A stretch of 64,000 nucleotides of DNA from Prolixibacteraceae bacterium (GCA_023229575.1 JALNYZ010000002.1:124001-188000); one strand, 5' to 3'; numbered from the stretch's first letter, positions 1-8,439 are shown. A program made the numbers and translations. Notes: generated from the letters alone by a model not told the origin.

Positions 1-476
1 TAGTTGGGCTCGTGTGTAACTTCGGAAACATATTCCACGAATTTTACCACGCCCGATTTGTCAATAACAACGGTACCGCGGGCAAGCAGACGAAGTTCCT
101 TGATCCAAAAACCATACTTCTGGCCAAACTCAAGATCTTTGTGGTCTGAAACCGTTTTGATATTGTCAAGTCCTTCGGCAGCGCAAAAACGACTCTGGGC
201 AAAGGGAAGGTCACAAGAGATGGAGAGAACAACCACGTCCTTCAGGTTATTGGCTTCCGCATTGAACCTTCTGTTTTGGGCGGCACAAACACCGGTGTCG
301 ATAGATGGATAGGAGGCAATGATAATTGTTTTTCCTGCAAAATCAGATAGCTTAACGGGAGCCAGTCCTGCTCCAACTGCTACAAAATCAGGAGCTTTAT
401 CACCAACCTTGATTTCGTTTCCAAGCAGGGTCAAAGGATTTCCTGCAAATGTAATTTTAACTGAACTTTCTTTCAT
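1..476 (-). CDS. tpx: Thiol peroxidase Tpx (C-terminus beyond window)
   Basis: Atypical 2-Cys peroxiredoxin that reduces H2O2 and alkyl hydroperoxides in cytoplasm or periplasm. Reading leftwards from ATG at 476, about 158 residues are visible. The peroxidatic Cys lies in the PSIDTGVC motif (C64) and the resolving Cys in FAQSRFC (C98); the 34-residue spacing equals that of E. coli Tpx (C61/C95). The visible part ends at VTHEPN, typical of the last helix, so only some ten residues are cut off by the window edge. It stands alone, with a repeat-filled gap on its upstream side. Family assignment is secure from sequence; the cellular reductant cannot be told from here. Confidence 0.95.
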   Translation of the reverse strand, partial: MKESSVKITFAGNPLTLLGNEIKVGDKAPDFVAVGAGLAPVKLSDFAGKTIIIASYPSIDTGVCAAQNRRFNAEANNLKDVVVLSISCDLPFAQSRFCAAEGLDNIKTVSDHKDLEFGQKYGFWIKELRLLARGTVVIDKSGVVKFVEYVSEVTHEPN

Positions 477-738
477 GTGTATAATAATTTGTTTTTTAAT
501 GGTCACATGGAACCCTCAACGAATATCATATTTTTTGTCAAATAGTTGTTCGTGAGGGTTTCATTTTTGAATGAATTAATTTTTTAGATATAACACAATC
601 GGATTGTGTTTTGTTTACAGAATTTTTTACGCAAATAGTCGAAAATGGATTCGTTTTTATACCAAGAGACTGATTAAAATTTGTTTTTTTGTCCCGTTAG
701 GGCAATGTCATTAAGTCAAGAAAAATTTATGCGACTCT

Positions 739-930
739 CAACAGATTGCTTCACACTTCGTTCCTCGTGTTCGCAATGACGGATCATTTTTTTGGAGGTG
801 AGGGAGGAGAGAAGGAGGCGGGCGGCGATTCTGCTATTACCGAAAACTGATGACCCGCCTCCTTCTCTCCTCCCTCACAAAGACAACAGCATACCGTCAT
901 TGCGAGGAGGAACGACGAAGCAATCTGTTG
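739..930. repeat. Dispersed inverted-repeat element, copy 1
   Basis: The left arm (739-782) and right arm (894-930) are imperfect inverted copies built on the words CAGATTGCTTC, CTTCGTTCCTC and GCAATGACGG. A second copy of the same design lies at 8350-8439. It fills most of the 477-979 gap between tpx and ndk, in which I see no gene; the small reading frames crossing it follow the repeat and are not protein-like. It encodes no transposase, so it is best described as a MITE- or REP-like non-autonomous repeat. Words of this type recur in many bacterial genomes. The rest of the gap (477-738) is AT-rich with nothing recognisable. Confidence 0.75.
798..878. repeat. Perfect 25-bp inverted repeat nested in copy 1
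   Basis: Bases 798-822 and 854-878 are exact reverse complements over 25 bp, separated by a 31-nt loop. The arms are purine-rich on one side (GTGAGGGAGGAGAG...) and pyrimidine-rich on the other, in strong contrast to the AT-rich surroundings. The pair sits between the arms of the larger element, and the equivalent central part is absent from the 8.35 kb copy, so it looks like a second repeat inserted into the first. Confidence 0.85.
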
Positions 931-979
931 ATATACAGCTAAATACACAAAAGTCCTTCGATTAATTCGAAATCGAAAA

Positions 980-1399
980 TTAGAATTTCTCCATCTCCGA
1001 AAAGAAGAACGATCCTTCAATCAGCGCGTTTTCATCGCTGTCAGAACCATGAATCGCATTGGCCGTAAATGACTCAGCAAAGAGTTGACGGATGGTTCCT
1101 GGAGCGGCATTGGCCGGATTTGTGCTTCCGATCAGCTCCCTAAAATCGGCAATGGCATTCTCTTTCTCCAAAATTGCAGCGACAATCGGGCCGGATGACA
1201 TGAAGCTGACAAGCCCTTCAAAAAATGGTTTGCCGACATGAATTCCGTAAAACGCCTCGGCATTTTCCCTTGTCATATGGGTAAGTTTCATGGCTTTGAT
1301 ACGAAAGCCACTTTCTGAGATCATTTTAAGTATGGAACCGATGTGCCCGTTGCGTACAGCGCAAGGCTTAATCATGGTAAAAGTAAGATTCTGTGACAT
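980..1399 (-). CDS. ndk: Nucleoside diphosphate kinase
   Basis: Transfers the gamma phosphate of ATP to other nucleoside diphosphates through a phospho-histidine. The 139-residue protein has the usual single-domain length, with K11 of the TMIKP start motif and the catalytic histidine H117 in the AIHGSDS signature. The ATG at 1399 is the only reasonable start. It is divergent from nrnA with about 106 nt between the starts; a Bacteroidota -7 match (TACTTTTG read leftwards, 1436-1443) lies upstream. Nothing is odd about the gene itself. Confidence 0.97.
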   Translation of the reverse strand: MSQNLTFTMIKPCAVRNGHIGSILKMISESGFRIKAMKLTHMTRENAEAFYGIHVGKPFFEGLVSFMSSGPIVAAILEKENAIADFRELIGSTNPANAAPGTIRQLFAESFTANAIHGSDSDENALIEGSFFFSEMEKF

Positions 1400-1435
1400 T
1401 TAATTATTTTTTAATCAGTTTGTAAAAATTTGTTT

Positions 1436-1443
1436 CAAAAGTA
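1436..1443 (-). promoter_or_regulatory. Candidate -7 element of ndk
   Basis: Read on the minus strand this is TACTTTTG, a match to the Bacteroidota -7 consensus TAnnTTTG, 37 nt before the ndk start. I see no good -33 TTTG at the right distance, so it is only a candidate. Confidence 0.4.
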
Positions 1444-1473
1444 GGAATAAATCGTGATTGAAAAAGAATAGAC

Positions 1474-1482
1474 TATTTTTGC
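1474..1482 (+). promoter_or_regulatory. Candidate -7 element of nrnA
   Basis: TATTTTTGC matches the Bacteroidota -7 consensus TAnnTTTG plus the frequent following C, 24 nt before the nrnA ATG, which would give a short leader. The -33 region is poor. Confidence 0.5.
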
Positions 1483-1505
1483 ACTTTAGTTGAACTGTAA
1501 TCGTT

Positions 1506-2549
1506 ATGACCAATATCAATAAAAGAACCTGTCAAGCCTTGCTGGAGTGGATGAATGGAAATGCAAAGAAAGCGGTGATTCTTACCCATGCCAATCCGGA
1601 TGGTGATGCACTAGGATCTTCTCTGGGGCTGCATAGTGTCCTTCTGCAAGCCGGATTTCAATCGACAGTGGTATTTCCGACAGATTTTCCATCCATCGTG
1701 CCGGAGCTTGAAAACTACACGAACTGGATGATAGCCGAGAACCACGAAAAAGAGGCCCATCAATTGATAGATGGAGCCGATCTGCTATTTCTCCTTGATT
1801 TCAATGATCCGAAAAGGACCGGTAAGCTTCGGAAAAAACTTGAACAGTTTTCCAAAACAATCGTTCTGATCGATCACCATCCGCAACCATTGATCAAGAC
1901 TTCTTATCAGTTTTCAGATACGAAAGTGAGCTCAACCGCCGAACTGGTTTATGATTTTATCCTCAAAATGGGATGGGGGATTTATCTTAAAAGTCATGGG
2001 GCTACAGCCTTGCTGACCGGAATTACAGCCGATACTGCATCATTTAGCCACAATGCTGCCAGGTCTGAACTCTATTTGGCAGTAGCGGGATTAATTTCCC
2101 TTGGCGCGGATCAGCATAAAGTGCAGGAAGCCCTTTTTAACACAAACACTGAAGAACGTTTGAGACTTTTGGGTCACACCCTGTCTGAAAAAATGATCAT
2201 TCTTCCCGAATACCATGCTGCCTGTATCTCTTTAACCAAAGAGGAGCTAAAGAAATACAAGTTTAAACCCGGTGATACAGAGGGATTTGTGAACTATCCG
2301 CTTTCGATAAAGGGAATCATATTTTCATCCTTCTTCATGGAAAATGAAGAGAAAATCAAAATTTCTTTCCGTTCGAAGGGTGGATTTGCCGTCAATGAGT
2401 TTTCATCGCTTCATTTTGGAGGAGGCGGCCATTTTAATGCGGCCGGGGGAGAGTCAAGGCAATCCCTCTCCGAAGCTGTCGAAAAGTGGATGGCCCTGCT
2501 ACCTGACTATTCTGACAATCTGGAAAAAGAGTATTTGAAGCATGGATGA
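1506..2549 (+). CDS. nrnA: DHH-family bifunctional oligoribonuclease / pAp phosphatase (NrnA type)
   Basis: NrnA proteins degrade 2-5 nt RNA fragments and dephosphorylate 3'-phosphoadenosine 5'-phosphate in the cytoplasm. The 347-residue protein shows all expected metal motifs: H28, D32 and D34 (THANPDGD), D98 (LLDFND), the DHH triad at 123-125 (LIDHHP), and the DHHA1 substrate motif GGGGHFNAAGG at 305-315. Length is normal. It is followed after about 150 nt by the FKBP lipoprotein gene, which carries its own promoter. A DHH protein beside an FKBP lipoprotein is a familiar Bacteroidota arrangement (compare the gldI region of Flavobacterium). Which of the two activities dominates cannot be told. 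Confidence 0.92.
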   Translation: MTNINKRTCQALLEWMNGNAKKAVILTHANPDGDALGSSLGLHSVLLQAGFQSTVVFPTDFPSIVPELENYTNWMIAENHEKEAHQLIDGADLLFLLDFNDPKRTGKLRKKLEQFSKTIVLIDHHPQPLIKTSYQFSDTKVSSTAELVYDFILKMGWGIYLKSHGATALLTGITADTASFSHNAARSELYLAVAGLISLGADQHKVQEALFNTNTEERLRLLGHTLSEKMIILPEYHAACISLTKEELKKYKFKPGDTEGFVNYPLSIKGIIFSSFFMENEEKIKISFRSKGGFAVNEFSSLHFGGGGHFNAAGGESRQSLSEAVEKWMALLPDYSDNLEKEYLKHG

Positions 2550-2563
2550 TTTTGAATGCCAGA

Positions 2564-2595
2564 TTTGGCTTAGGGTTAAATTTGGTTAATTTTGC
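2564..2595 (+). promoter_or_regulatory. Complete Bacteroidota-type promoter for the FKBP gene
   Basis: TTTG (2564-2567), exactly 19 nt, then TAATTTTGC (2587-2595): both boxes and the spacing fit the housekeeping promoter of Bacteroidota. Predicted transcription start is near 2602, leaving about 100 nt of leader before the ATG at 2703. This is the cleanest promoter match in the window. Confidence 0.7.
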
Positions 2596-2702
2596 ACGGT
2601 TCAACTCAATTGGGAGATCAAAAGTTGAGAAGATCATGAACATTTCGTATCCTTGTAGTCGGGTTAGCAATATCCCCCGAAACAGAAAATAAAATATAAC
2701 TG

Positions 2703-3260
2703 ATGAAGTTGAGGAATTACACATATCCCGTTTTGGTCGTACTATTTTTTCTTGGTTTTGCCTCCTGCAAAAAAACGACCAGTCAGATACAGCGCGATGA
2801 TGAAAAAATATTACTGGCCAAGTACATCAGCAAGTATCACAAGGGGATTTCTCCGACAGCCACAGGTATTTATTACATTGAAGCCAAAAAGGGATCCGGC
2901 GATTCTGTAGTAACAGGCAATTTTGTCAAAGTTTTTTACCGGGGCTATTTGATCGAAAACAACGATACAACAGGTATTAAAGACGGTTACGAATTCGATG
3001 CATCAGGGAATTATGAACCTTTTGGTTTTACTGTAGGGTCAAGTTCCGTGATTGCCGGTTGGGATGAGGCAATTACCCTCATGAGACAAGGTGGCGAGGC
3101 CAAGTGGATTATTCCTTCACAAAGCGGATATGCAGGTGCAGTTCAAGGTTCTATTCCAGCCTATTCTACGTTGGTTTTTTATGTTACCCTGCAAAAGGTG
3201 TACCGTTCGACTGATACTTTAAAAACGATCCAAAAAGTCCCCAGGTTAATTTTTCCCTGA
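2703..3260 (+). CDS. FKBP-type peptidyl-prolyl isomerase lipoprotein (GldI-like)
   Basis: Cis-trans prolyl isomerase predicted to act outside the inner membrane as a folding factor. Residues 1-21 form a lipoprotein signal peptide with the lipobox cysteine at C22 (LGFASC). From about residue 60 to 170 there is one FKBP domain with the typical GNFVKVFYRGYL strand, FxFTVG...VIAGWDEAI and ...YAGAVQGSIPAYSTLVFYV segments. Flavobacterium GldI, needed for gliding, is a related lipoprotein, but such proteins also occur in non-gliding Bacteroidota, so gliding should not be assumed. Only 10 nt separate its stop from the next gene, so the two are probably co-transcribed. Confidence 0.9.
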   Translation: MKLRNYTYPVLVVLFFLGFASCKKTTSQIQRDDEKILLAKYISKYHKGISPTATGIYYIEAKKGSGDSVVTGNFVKVFYRGYLIENNDTTGIKDGYEFDASGNYEPFGFTVGSSSVIAGWDEAITLMRQGGEAKWIIPSQSGYAGAVQGSIPAYSTLVFYVTLQKVYRSTDTLKTIQKVPRLIFP

Positions 3261-3270
3261 ACAACTTGCT

Positions 3271-4344
3271 TTGATTAAGAAACTAATACCAGGATTGATT
3301 CCCCTGCTGGTTTTTATACTGGCCGACGAATTCTGGGGGATGAAGGTGGGTCTGACCGTTGCAGTCTCAATTGGTTTGGTCGAATTATTAATTACCTTCA
3401 TCAGGGAAAAAAAACTGGATCGTTTTGTTCTACTGGATACCCTGCTTCTTGTATTACTTTCTGCCCTTTCGTACCTTTTTGAAAATGAGATTTTTTTCAA
3501 GGTAAAGCCGGCCATGATCGACCTGGTTTTGGCCGCGGTCATTGCATTGTCACTTTTCACTAAAATTGATCCATTGGGCTCTATGACCCAACGGTTTATG
3601 AAAGGGGTCGAACTCAACGGCATTCAAAAGGACCTGATGATAAAGAATATCCGGGTCATGTTTTGGATGGTTTTGGTTCATACAGGGCTGGTTCTTTGGA
3701 CTGCCTTTTTCTCAAGCAAAGAGGTTTGGGCTTTTGTTAGTAGTTTTCTTCTTTTTATCATGATGGGGGTTTACCTTGGTTTTGAAGTGATCAGGCATAA
3801 ATTGAAGAAGAAAAATAGTCAGGTCTATTCTGATGCTGAAGAGTGGCTCCCCATGGTGGACGAAGAGGGCCGGATCCTGGGGAAAGCATTGCGCTCTTAT
3901 TGTCATAACGGATCCAAAACCCTCCATCCGGTGGTGCATTTGCATGTTTTGGACGGGAATCGATCACTTTTTCTGCAAAAAAGAGCCACAACCAAATTGG
4001 TGCAACCGGGGAAATGGGACACAGCCGTAGGTGGACATCCGGCATTTGGGGAAACCATCGAAGAGTCGCTGAAAAGGGAGGCGTCAGAAGAGATTGGACT
4101 CGTTGATTTTGAAGCTGTCCCGGCTTTAAAATACCATTGGGATACAGAAATCGAATCAGAACTTGTTTATTGCTTTGTTACCTACCGTGGAAAGCCCGGG
4201 GCATTGAGCTCGGAGGAGATCGCGGAAGGGAAATTCTGGAAGGTCAGAGAGATCGAACAAAATCTAGGGAAAGGAATCTTCACGCCCAATTTTGAACATG
4301 AATTTCTGCTTCTTAAAAGATCCGGGCTGTTAAAGGCATTATAG
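3271..4344 (+). CDS. Membrane domain fused to a Nudix hydrolase
   Basis: A 357-residue two-part protein. Residues 1 to about 175 are hydrophobic, with five or six membrane segments, and resemble the YciB/IspZ-type inner-membrane family. Residues about 190-350 are a cytosolic Nudix domain with a full Nudix box at 255-277 (G255, E261, then REASEEIGL), closest in feel to the IPP isomerase/YfcD branch. The start is TTG at 3271, 10 nt after the previous stop; an internal ATG at residue 24 would shorten the first helix, so TTG is preferred. The Nudix part should hydrolyse, or the IDI-like fold isomerise, a diphosphate compound, but the substrate is unknown. The fusion would tether the enzyme to the inner membrane. 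Confidence 0.8.
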   Translation: MIKKLIPGLIPLLVFILADEFWGMKVGLTVAVSIGLVELLITFIREKKLDRFVLLDTLLLVLLSALSYLFENEIFFKVKPAMIDLVLAAVIALSLFTKIDPLGSMTQRFMKGVELNGIQKDLMIKNIRVMFWMVLVHTGLVLWTAFFSSKEVWAFVSSFLLFIMMGVYLGFEVIRHKLKKKNSQVYSDAEEWLPMVDEEGRILGKALRSYCHNGSKTLHPVVHLHVLDGNRSLFLQKRATTKLVQPGKWDTAVGGHPAFGETIEESLKREASEEIGLVDFEAVPALKYHWDTEIESELVYCFVTYRGKPGALSSEEIAEGKFWKVREIEQNLGKGIFTPNFEHEFLLLKRSGLLKAL

Positions 4345-4372
4345 CAATAAATATGAGTAATCCGGAATAGGT

Positions 4373-6517
4373 CTATTTGATCAAATTCATCTCCTTCAGC
4401 AAATAGCCGGCGCCGGCATATTTATCGATGATGAACAGAGCATACCTGATATCCAGCGCAATATTCCTACACCGTTCAGGATCAAACAGCAAATCGCTCA
4501 TTGTGCCTTCCCAGCAACGATCGAAATTGACACCAATTAATTCCCCATTGGCATTGATAACAGGACTACCAGAGTTACCGCCTGTGGTGTGGTTGGAAGC
4601 ACAAAATGCAATTGGGAGTTCGCCGGTCGAATTCTTGTAGATACCGTAATCTTTGGCGTTGTACAATTGTTTCAGTTTTTCAGGAACAAGATAATCGGTA
4701 ATATTCGGATCCTGTTTGTCAATCATCCCTTTCAAAGTTGTGTAATATTCGTAATAAACGCCATCCATGGGTTCATAACCTTCAATCTTTCCATAAGTGA
4801 CCCGTAGTGTAAGGTTTGCATCTGCCATCAATCGCTGGTCCTGCTTCATCTCCAGGATCGCTGACATATAGGCCTTTTGAACCTTCATAATGTTCTGATT
4901 TAAGCGAAGATAGGTTGGTTCTATATTTTTTCTGTAGTATTCAGATATAGTGACGTAGAGCGAATACAAATCGTCTTTTTGCAGTTTCTTTATTTGTTTT
5001 GCGCCGAAATCTAAAAGTAATGTTTTGATTTTAAGGCTGTCAGAGAAGAGGGATCTTTTGTAAGCATCGTGTACCCAGGTGCTATTTATAAAATCCGTTT
5101 TACAGGAGTTTAATTTTTCCGGCAGGTGCTTCGGATCTAATCTTTCGAAATAAAGTTTCAACAATGCAGGAAGGATCAATTGATCCGTCTGACCGTCATA
5201 ATCCTTGAAATAGCCAGGTAGAATCTCTGCAATTATCCTCATTTGCCTGCTAAATTTCGCTGTATCATTTACTGATTGAGCCAACTGATCAACCCTTGCA
5301 ATCAAACCGAAAACATCCGAGCCCCTCAGGATAGTTTCATTGTATAGATCATAGGCAATTTGAATATCAGATAATTCTGCATAATTCTTCTTAAAATCTT
5401 CCAAAATAGCTCCATATTTCTTCTCTCTCGATGAATTCTGGCTTACCCATTTTGAAAATTCCAGCTCCTCTTTTTCCTTCTTTTCAACAGCATGAAGCCG
5501 GACCAATCCTCTCGTTTCACCCTGCCATTTTTTCCAGACATTTGAAACGCCTGCATATTTCGATGCATACTGGATCCTGACTTTTGGATCGGCGGCCATC
5601 TGGTTTTCCATGATGCCCAATTTGATTGTCCTTGCAACAACCTTGATGGGATTGCTCTTCTCAATTAACAGGCGAACTGCTTGTGAAGGAATATATTCCT
5701 GAGTCGAGCCTGGAAAGCCGAAAACCATGGTGAAATCTCCCTTCCTGATTCCTTTAAGATTGATTGGGAAGAATTTTTTAGGATGGTAGGGTTGATTATC
5801 AGGAGAGTAGGAGGCAGGTTTGTTATCCTTTCCGGCATAGACCCTGAAAAGGGAAAAATCACCGGTGTGCCTCGGCCAAACCCAATTGTCGGTATCCCCA
5901 CCAAATTTTCCAATCGATGCAGGAGGCGCCCCAACCAATCTGACATCCTTGAACACTTCGTAAACATAAGCAAAGTATTGATTTCCATAAAACAAAGGCT
6001 TAACATCGACAAGGTAATTTGTTATTCCGGCATACGATCTTTTAATTGCCTCAATGTTGGAAGCGATCAGTTTTTTAAGATCTACGTCTTTCAAATCCTC
6101 TTTTGCCCCTTTCATCACCTCCTGGGTAACCTCTTCCATTTTCACCAAAAACTGAACTGATAATCCCGGATTTACCAGCTCTTCAAACCTGTTTTTAGCC
6201 CAGAATCCATCCGTCAGGTAATCGTGGGCGAGCGTACTGTGTTTTTGAATTTGACCGAATCCACAGTGGTGGTTGGTGATAAGCAAACCGTCATCCGAAA
6301 TTACTTCTCCAGTGCAGCCTGAACCAAATAGCACAATTGCATCCTTCATGCTGGCATGGTTGACATCATAAATATCTTCAGCCGTCAGCTTGAACCCCAT
6401 TTTTTGCATCTCCTCGATGTTGAATTTTTTCAGCAAAGTGGGAATCCACATCCCTTCGACAGCGAAAATGGTTTTGAAAAGCAAAAGGCAAATCAGGATG
6501 AAAAATATTTTTTTCAT
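4373..6517 (-). CDS. S46 dipeptidyl-peptidase, DPP11 type (Asp/Glu-specific)
   Basis: Periplasmic serine exopeptidase that releases N-terminal dipeptides, a main route of peptide feeding in asaccharolytic Bacteroidota. The 714-residue protein has a signal peptide (1 to about 19) and the chymotrypsin-like triad: His in TNHHC (84), Asp in HTGDF (220) and Ser in GGNSGSP (649). Substrate class in this family depends on the residue 18 positions after the catalytic Ser: Gly in DPP7, Arg in DPP11. Here it is R667 (NFDR), which predicts preference for acidic P1 residues. It follows maf by 16 nt on the same strand, forming the end of a DUF4056-maf-DPP11 operon. Confidence 0.93.
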   Translation of the reverse strand: MKKIFFILICLLLFKTIFAVEGMWIPTLLKKFNIEEMQKMGFKLTAEDIYDVNHASMKDAIVLFGSGCTGEVISDDGLLITNHHCGFGQIQKHSTLAHDYLTDGFWAKNRFEELVNPGLSVQFLVKMEEVTQEVMKGAKEDLKDVDLKKLIASNIEAIKRSYAGITNYLVDVKPLFYGNQYFAYVYEVFKDVRLVGAPPASIGKFGGDTDNWVWPRHTGDFSLFRVYAGKDNKPASYSPDNQPYHPKKFFPINLKGIRKGDFTMVFGFPGSTQEYIPSQAVRLLIEKSNPIKVVARTIKLGIMENQMAADPKVRIQYASKYAGVSNVWKKWQGETRGLVRLHAVEKKEKEELEFSKWVSQNSSREKKYGAILEDFKKNYAELSDIQIAYDLYNETILRGSDVFGLIARVDQLAQSVNDTAKFSRQMRIIAEILPGYFKDYDGQTDQLILPALLKLYFERLDPKHLPEKLNSCKTDFINSTWVHDAYKRSLFSDSLKIKTLLLDFGAKQIKKLQKDDLYSLYVTISEYYRKNIEPTYLRLNQNIMKVQKAYMSAILEMKQDQRLMADANLTLRVTYGKIEGYEPMDGVYYEYYTTLKGMIDKQDPNITDYLVPEKLKQLYNAKDYGIYKNSTGELPIAFCASNHTTGGNSGSPVINANGELIGVNFDRCWEGTMSDLLFDPERCRNIALDIRYALFIIDKYAGAGYLLKEMNLIK

Positions 6518-6533
6518 TTTTATGCTATTAAGG

Positions 6534-7154
6534 TTAAAACTTTAACAGCTCTTCATACAGCCGTTGGATTGGGAGTCCCATCACATTGAAATAGGAGCCT
6601 TCAATCTTTTTGATTGCTACATACCCAATCCACTCCTGAACGCCATAGGATCCAGCTTTGTCGTAGGGTTGGTAATGGGTCAGATAGTAGTCAATCTCGT
6701 CTGCTGACAGCGATTTGAAGAAAACATCCGTTCGGTCGGAAAAGGTTATTTGTTTGTCGATGGTAGTAATGCAAACGCCGGTGATAACCATGTGCTTTCT
6801 TCCGGAAAGCAATTGCAACATTTCAAAGGCATGTTTGTAATCAGATGGTTTTCCAAGTATTTGATTGTCAATTAGTACAATTGTGTCGGATGTAATCAGC
6901 AAAACATCCTGTTTAAAATCATCTTTAAAAGGGATTGTTTTTTGAATGGATAGAAATTCCGGAACATCGAAAGCAGACATCTCAGCCGGAAAGTTTTCTT
7001 CAATCTCCCTGACCTCCACATGGAAAGGTAGGTTTAGTCCGGCAAACAGTTCTTTTCGCCTGGCTGACTGAGATCCCAAAATGATGGAATAGTTTGAGAG
7101 TTTATTTGTAAGAGCACTGTTATTCAATTTGGTATGTATATTTTGTTGATACAT
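6534..7154 (-). CDS. maf: Maf-family nucleoside triphosphate pyrophosphatase
   Basis: House-cleaning enzyme that hydrolyses non-canonical or modified NTPs (dTTP/UTP/m5UTP-type substrates in the YhdE branch) to monophosphates. The 206-residue protein shows the N-terminal GSQSARRKELF motif (about 28-38), the DTIVL acidic motif, the QLLSGRKH loop and the C-terminal AGSYGVQEW motif, all in the family order. ATG at 7154 gives about 20 residues before the first strand, slightly longer than usual. It lies 16 nt after the DUF4056 gene and 16 nt before DPP11 on the same strand. Confidence 0.93.
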   Translation of the reverse strand: MYQQNIHTKLNNSALTNKLSNYSIILGSQSARRKELFAGLNLPFHVEVREIEENFPAEMSAFDVPEFLSIQKTIPFKDDFKQDVLLITSDTIVLIDNQILGKPSDYKHAFEMLQLLSGRKHMVITGVCITTIDKQITFSDRTDVFFKSLSADEIDYYLTHYQPYDKAGSYGVQEWIGYVAIKKIEGSYFNVMGLPIQRLYEELLKF

Positions 7155-7169
7155 TGTGGCGTAATTCTT

Positions 7170-8216
7170 CTACATCTTAAAGAAAATATTGTTTTTCAAC
7201 ATCAATATTCCTATGTAGTCAATAATTTTCGAAAAATCATTTTGGGTTACCATCCGATTGCTTCTCTCAGGGAAGATTTTCTTAACAGGAATCTTGTGGT
7301 TCAGGTCAAAAGTCAAAGTATAGAATTCAGTTAAGGGTACTCCATCCTGGGTTTGAACGGGCACATTAATCAGAAATGGGGTCTTGTTTTTGCTTTCCCA
7401 TCCCGGAACCAGCCATGGCGCCATGGTCTTATAAACTCCTAGCTCCCTTTCCAACATCACATGGTTGTTTGGAAGGTGTTTCTTTCTGGTCCACCAGACA
7501 TCTCTGACAACCTCCATGGCCTGATAGCTCTCCTCTTTTGATACAGCCTCCAATTCGCACAATGCCTTACTAATGGCTTCTGTAACAGCTTGATCAAAAG
7601 GTAGCTCGCTTTTGATGGCTTCGGCTGCTAATTTTATCCCTAACAAGTTTGAGTAGGCGTCTTCTACCGAGAAACTGGAAAATTTCTCCGAAACCAAAGG
7701 TACTGCAGAGGCACCGAACCACGAGGTAATTTCATGCCAGATGGAAAGATCGTAAGCTATTCTACCGGCAAGTGCTATAAGATCCTCCTCCTTCTCTGAT
7801 GTAGGCACCTTGATGACAAGCGCTTTTACCCCGCTCTCAAAACCGAGATGGATCATTATTTCCCCAATTTGCTGACTTTTCTTTTCCAGGTTGTAGAGGT
7901 AAGCCGTCCAGTCGATTAAATCGCGTAAATGACCGAAATCCAGAAATCCACCTCTTCTGGTATAAATTATTCCATTGTTTTCGTTATGGTCCCCCAGATA
8001 ATGGTGAGGTCCCAGCAATTCAGGACTGGTTAGCTGGGTATACCGGTAGCCCGGGACAATGGAGACCTTCAGATCAGTTCCAAACGCGCAACAGGCACGA
8101 ATAATCCTGGGCGGATGGTTAAAATACTGCTTCTCCGTAAATATTGGCGCTTTGGCGAAAAGATCAGCCGACAAAAAAACAAATAAAACAATCCAAATAT
8201 TTCGTAATCCTGGCAT
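7170..8216 (-). CDS. Secreted DUF4056-like protein
   Basis: Protein of about 348 residues with an N-terminal signal peptide (MPGLRNIWIVLFVFLSADLFA). I chose ATG at 8216 over the upstream TTG at 8243 because a GAGG sequence lies just before it and the signal peptide then starts properly. The segment PRIIRACCAFGTDLKV, the DFGHLRDLIDWTAYLY stretch and a later WHEITSWFG fit my memory of DUF4056, a family of unknown function; the several His/Asp/Glu in these stretches could bind metal, but this is only a guess. It is the first gene of the leftward operon with maf and DPP11. Confidence 0.7.
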   Translation of the reverse strand: MPGLRNIWIVLFVFLSADLFAKAPIFTEKQYFNHPPRIIRACCAFGTDLKVSIVPGYRYTQLTSPELLGPHHYLGDHNENNGIIYTRRGGFLDFGHLRDLIDWTAYLYNLEKKSQQIGEIMIHLGFESGVKALVIKVPTSEKEEDLIALAGRIAYDLSIWHEITSWFGASAVPLVSEKFSSFSVEDAYSNLLGIKLAAEAIKSELPFDQAVTEAISKALCELEAVSKEESYQAMEVVRDVWWTRKKHLPNNHVMLERELGVYKTMAPWLVPGWESKNKTPFLINVPVQTQDGVPLTEFYTLTFDLNHKIPVKKIFPERSNRMVTQNDFSKIIDYIGILMLKNNIFFKM

Positions 8217-8349
8217 AATTCCTCTCTTCTTACTTACTGGCAAAGATAAAAAGTTCTGCCATCATAAAGGTCGGTCTCCTACCAAATGTCAGTAATTTTA
8301 AACTCAGTTTCAATGTTGTTGATAGGAATAATTTCTGCCAAGCTCAAAA

Positions 8350-8439
8350 GTTTGCTTCACACTTCGTGCCTCGTGTTACCAATGACAGATGATATGTATC
8401 TGTCATTGGCAAGAGGAACGGCGAAGCAATCTATTGATA
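8350..8439. repeat. Dispersed inverted-repeat element, copy 2
   Basis: Same design as the element at 739-930: the left arm (8350-8390) carries TTTGCTTCACACTTCGTGCC, and the right arm (8401-8439) carries TGTCATTGGC...GAAGCAATCT. Here the two arms are only about 10 nt apart, so the transcript would fold into one long hairpin. Both copies end in a similar TGAT(A)-rich tail. It occupies the middle of the 8217-8663 gap; the rest of that gap holds only AT-rich simple sequence (repeated TAATYT words at 8605-8640) before the pseudogene. Confidence 0.75.

Noticed and set aside
784..1020. Small leftward open frame over the repeat
   Set aside because: It follows the inverted repeat and overlaps the ndk 3' end; composition is not protein-like.
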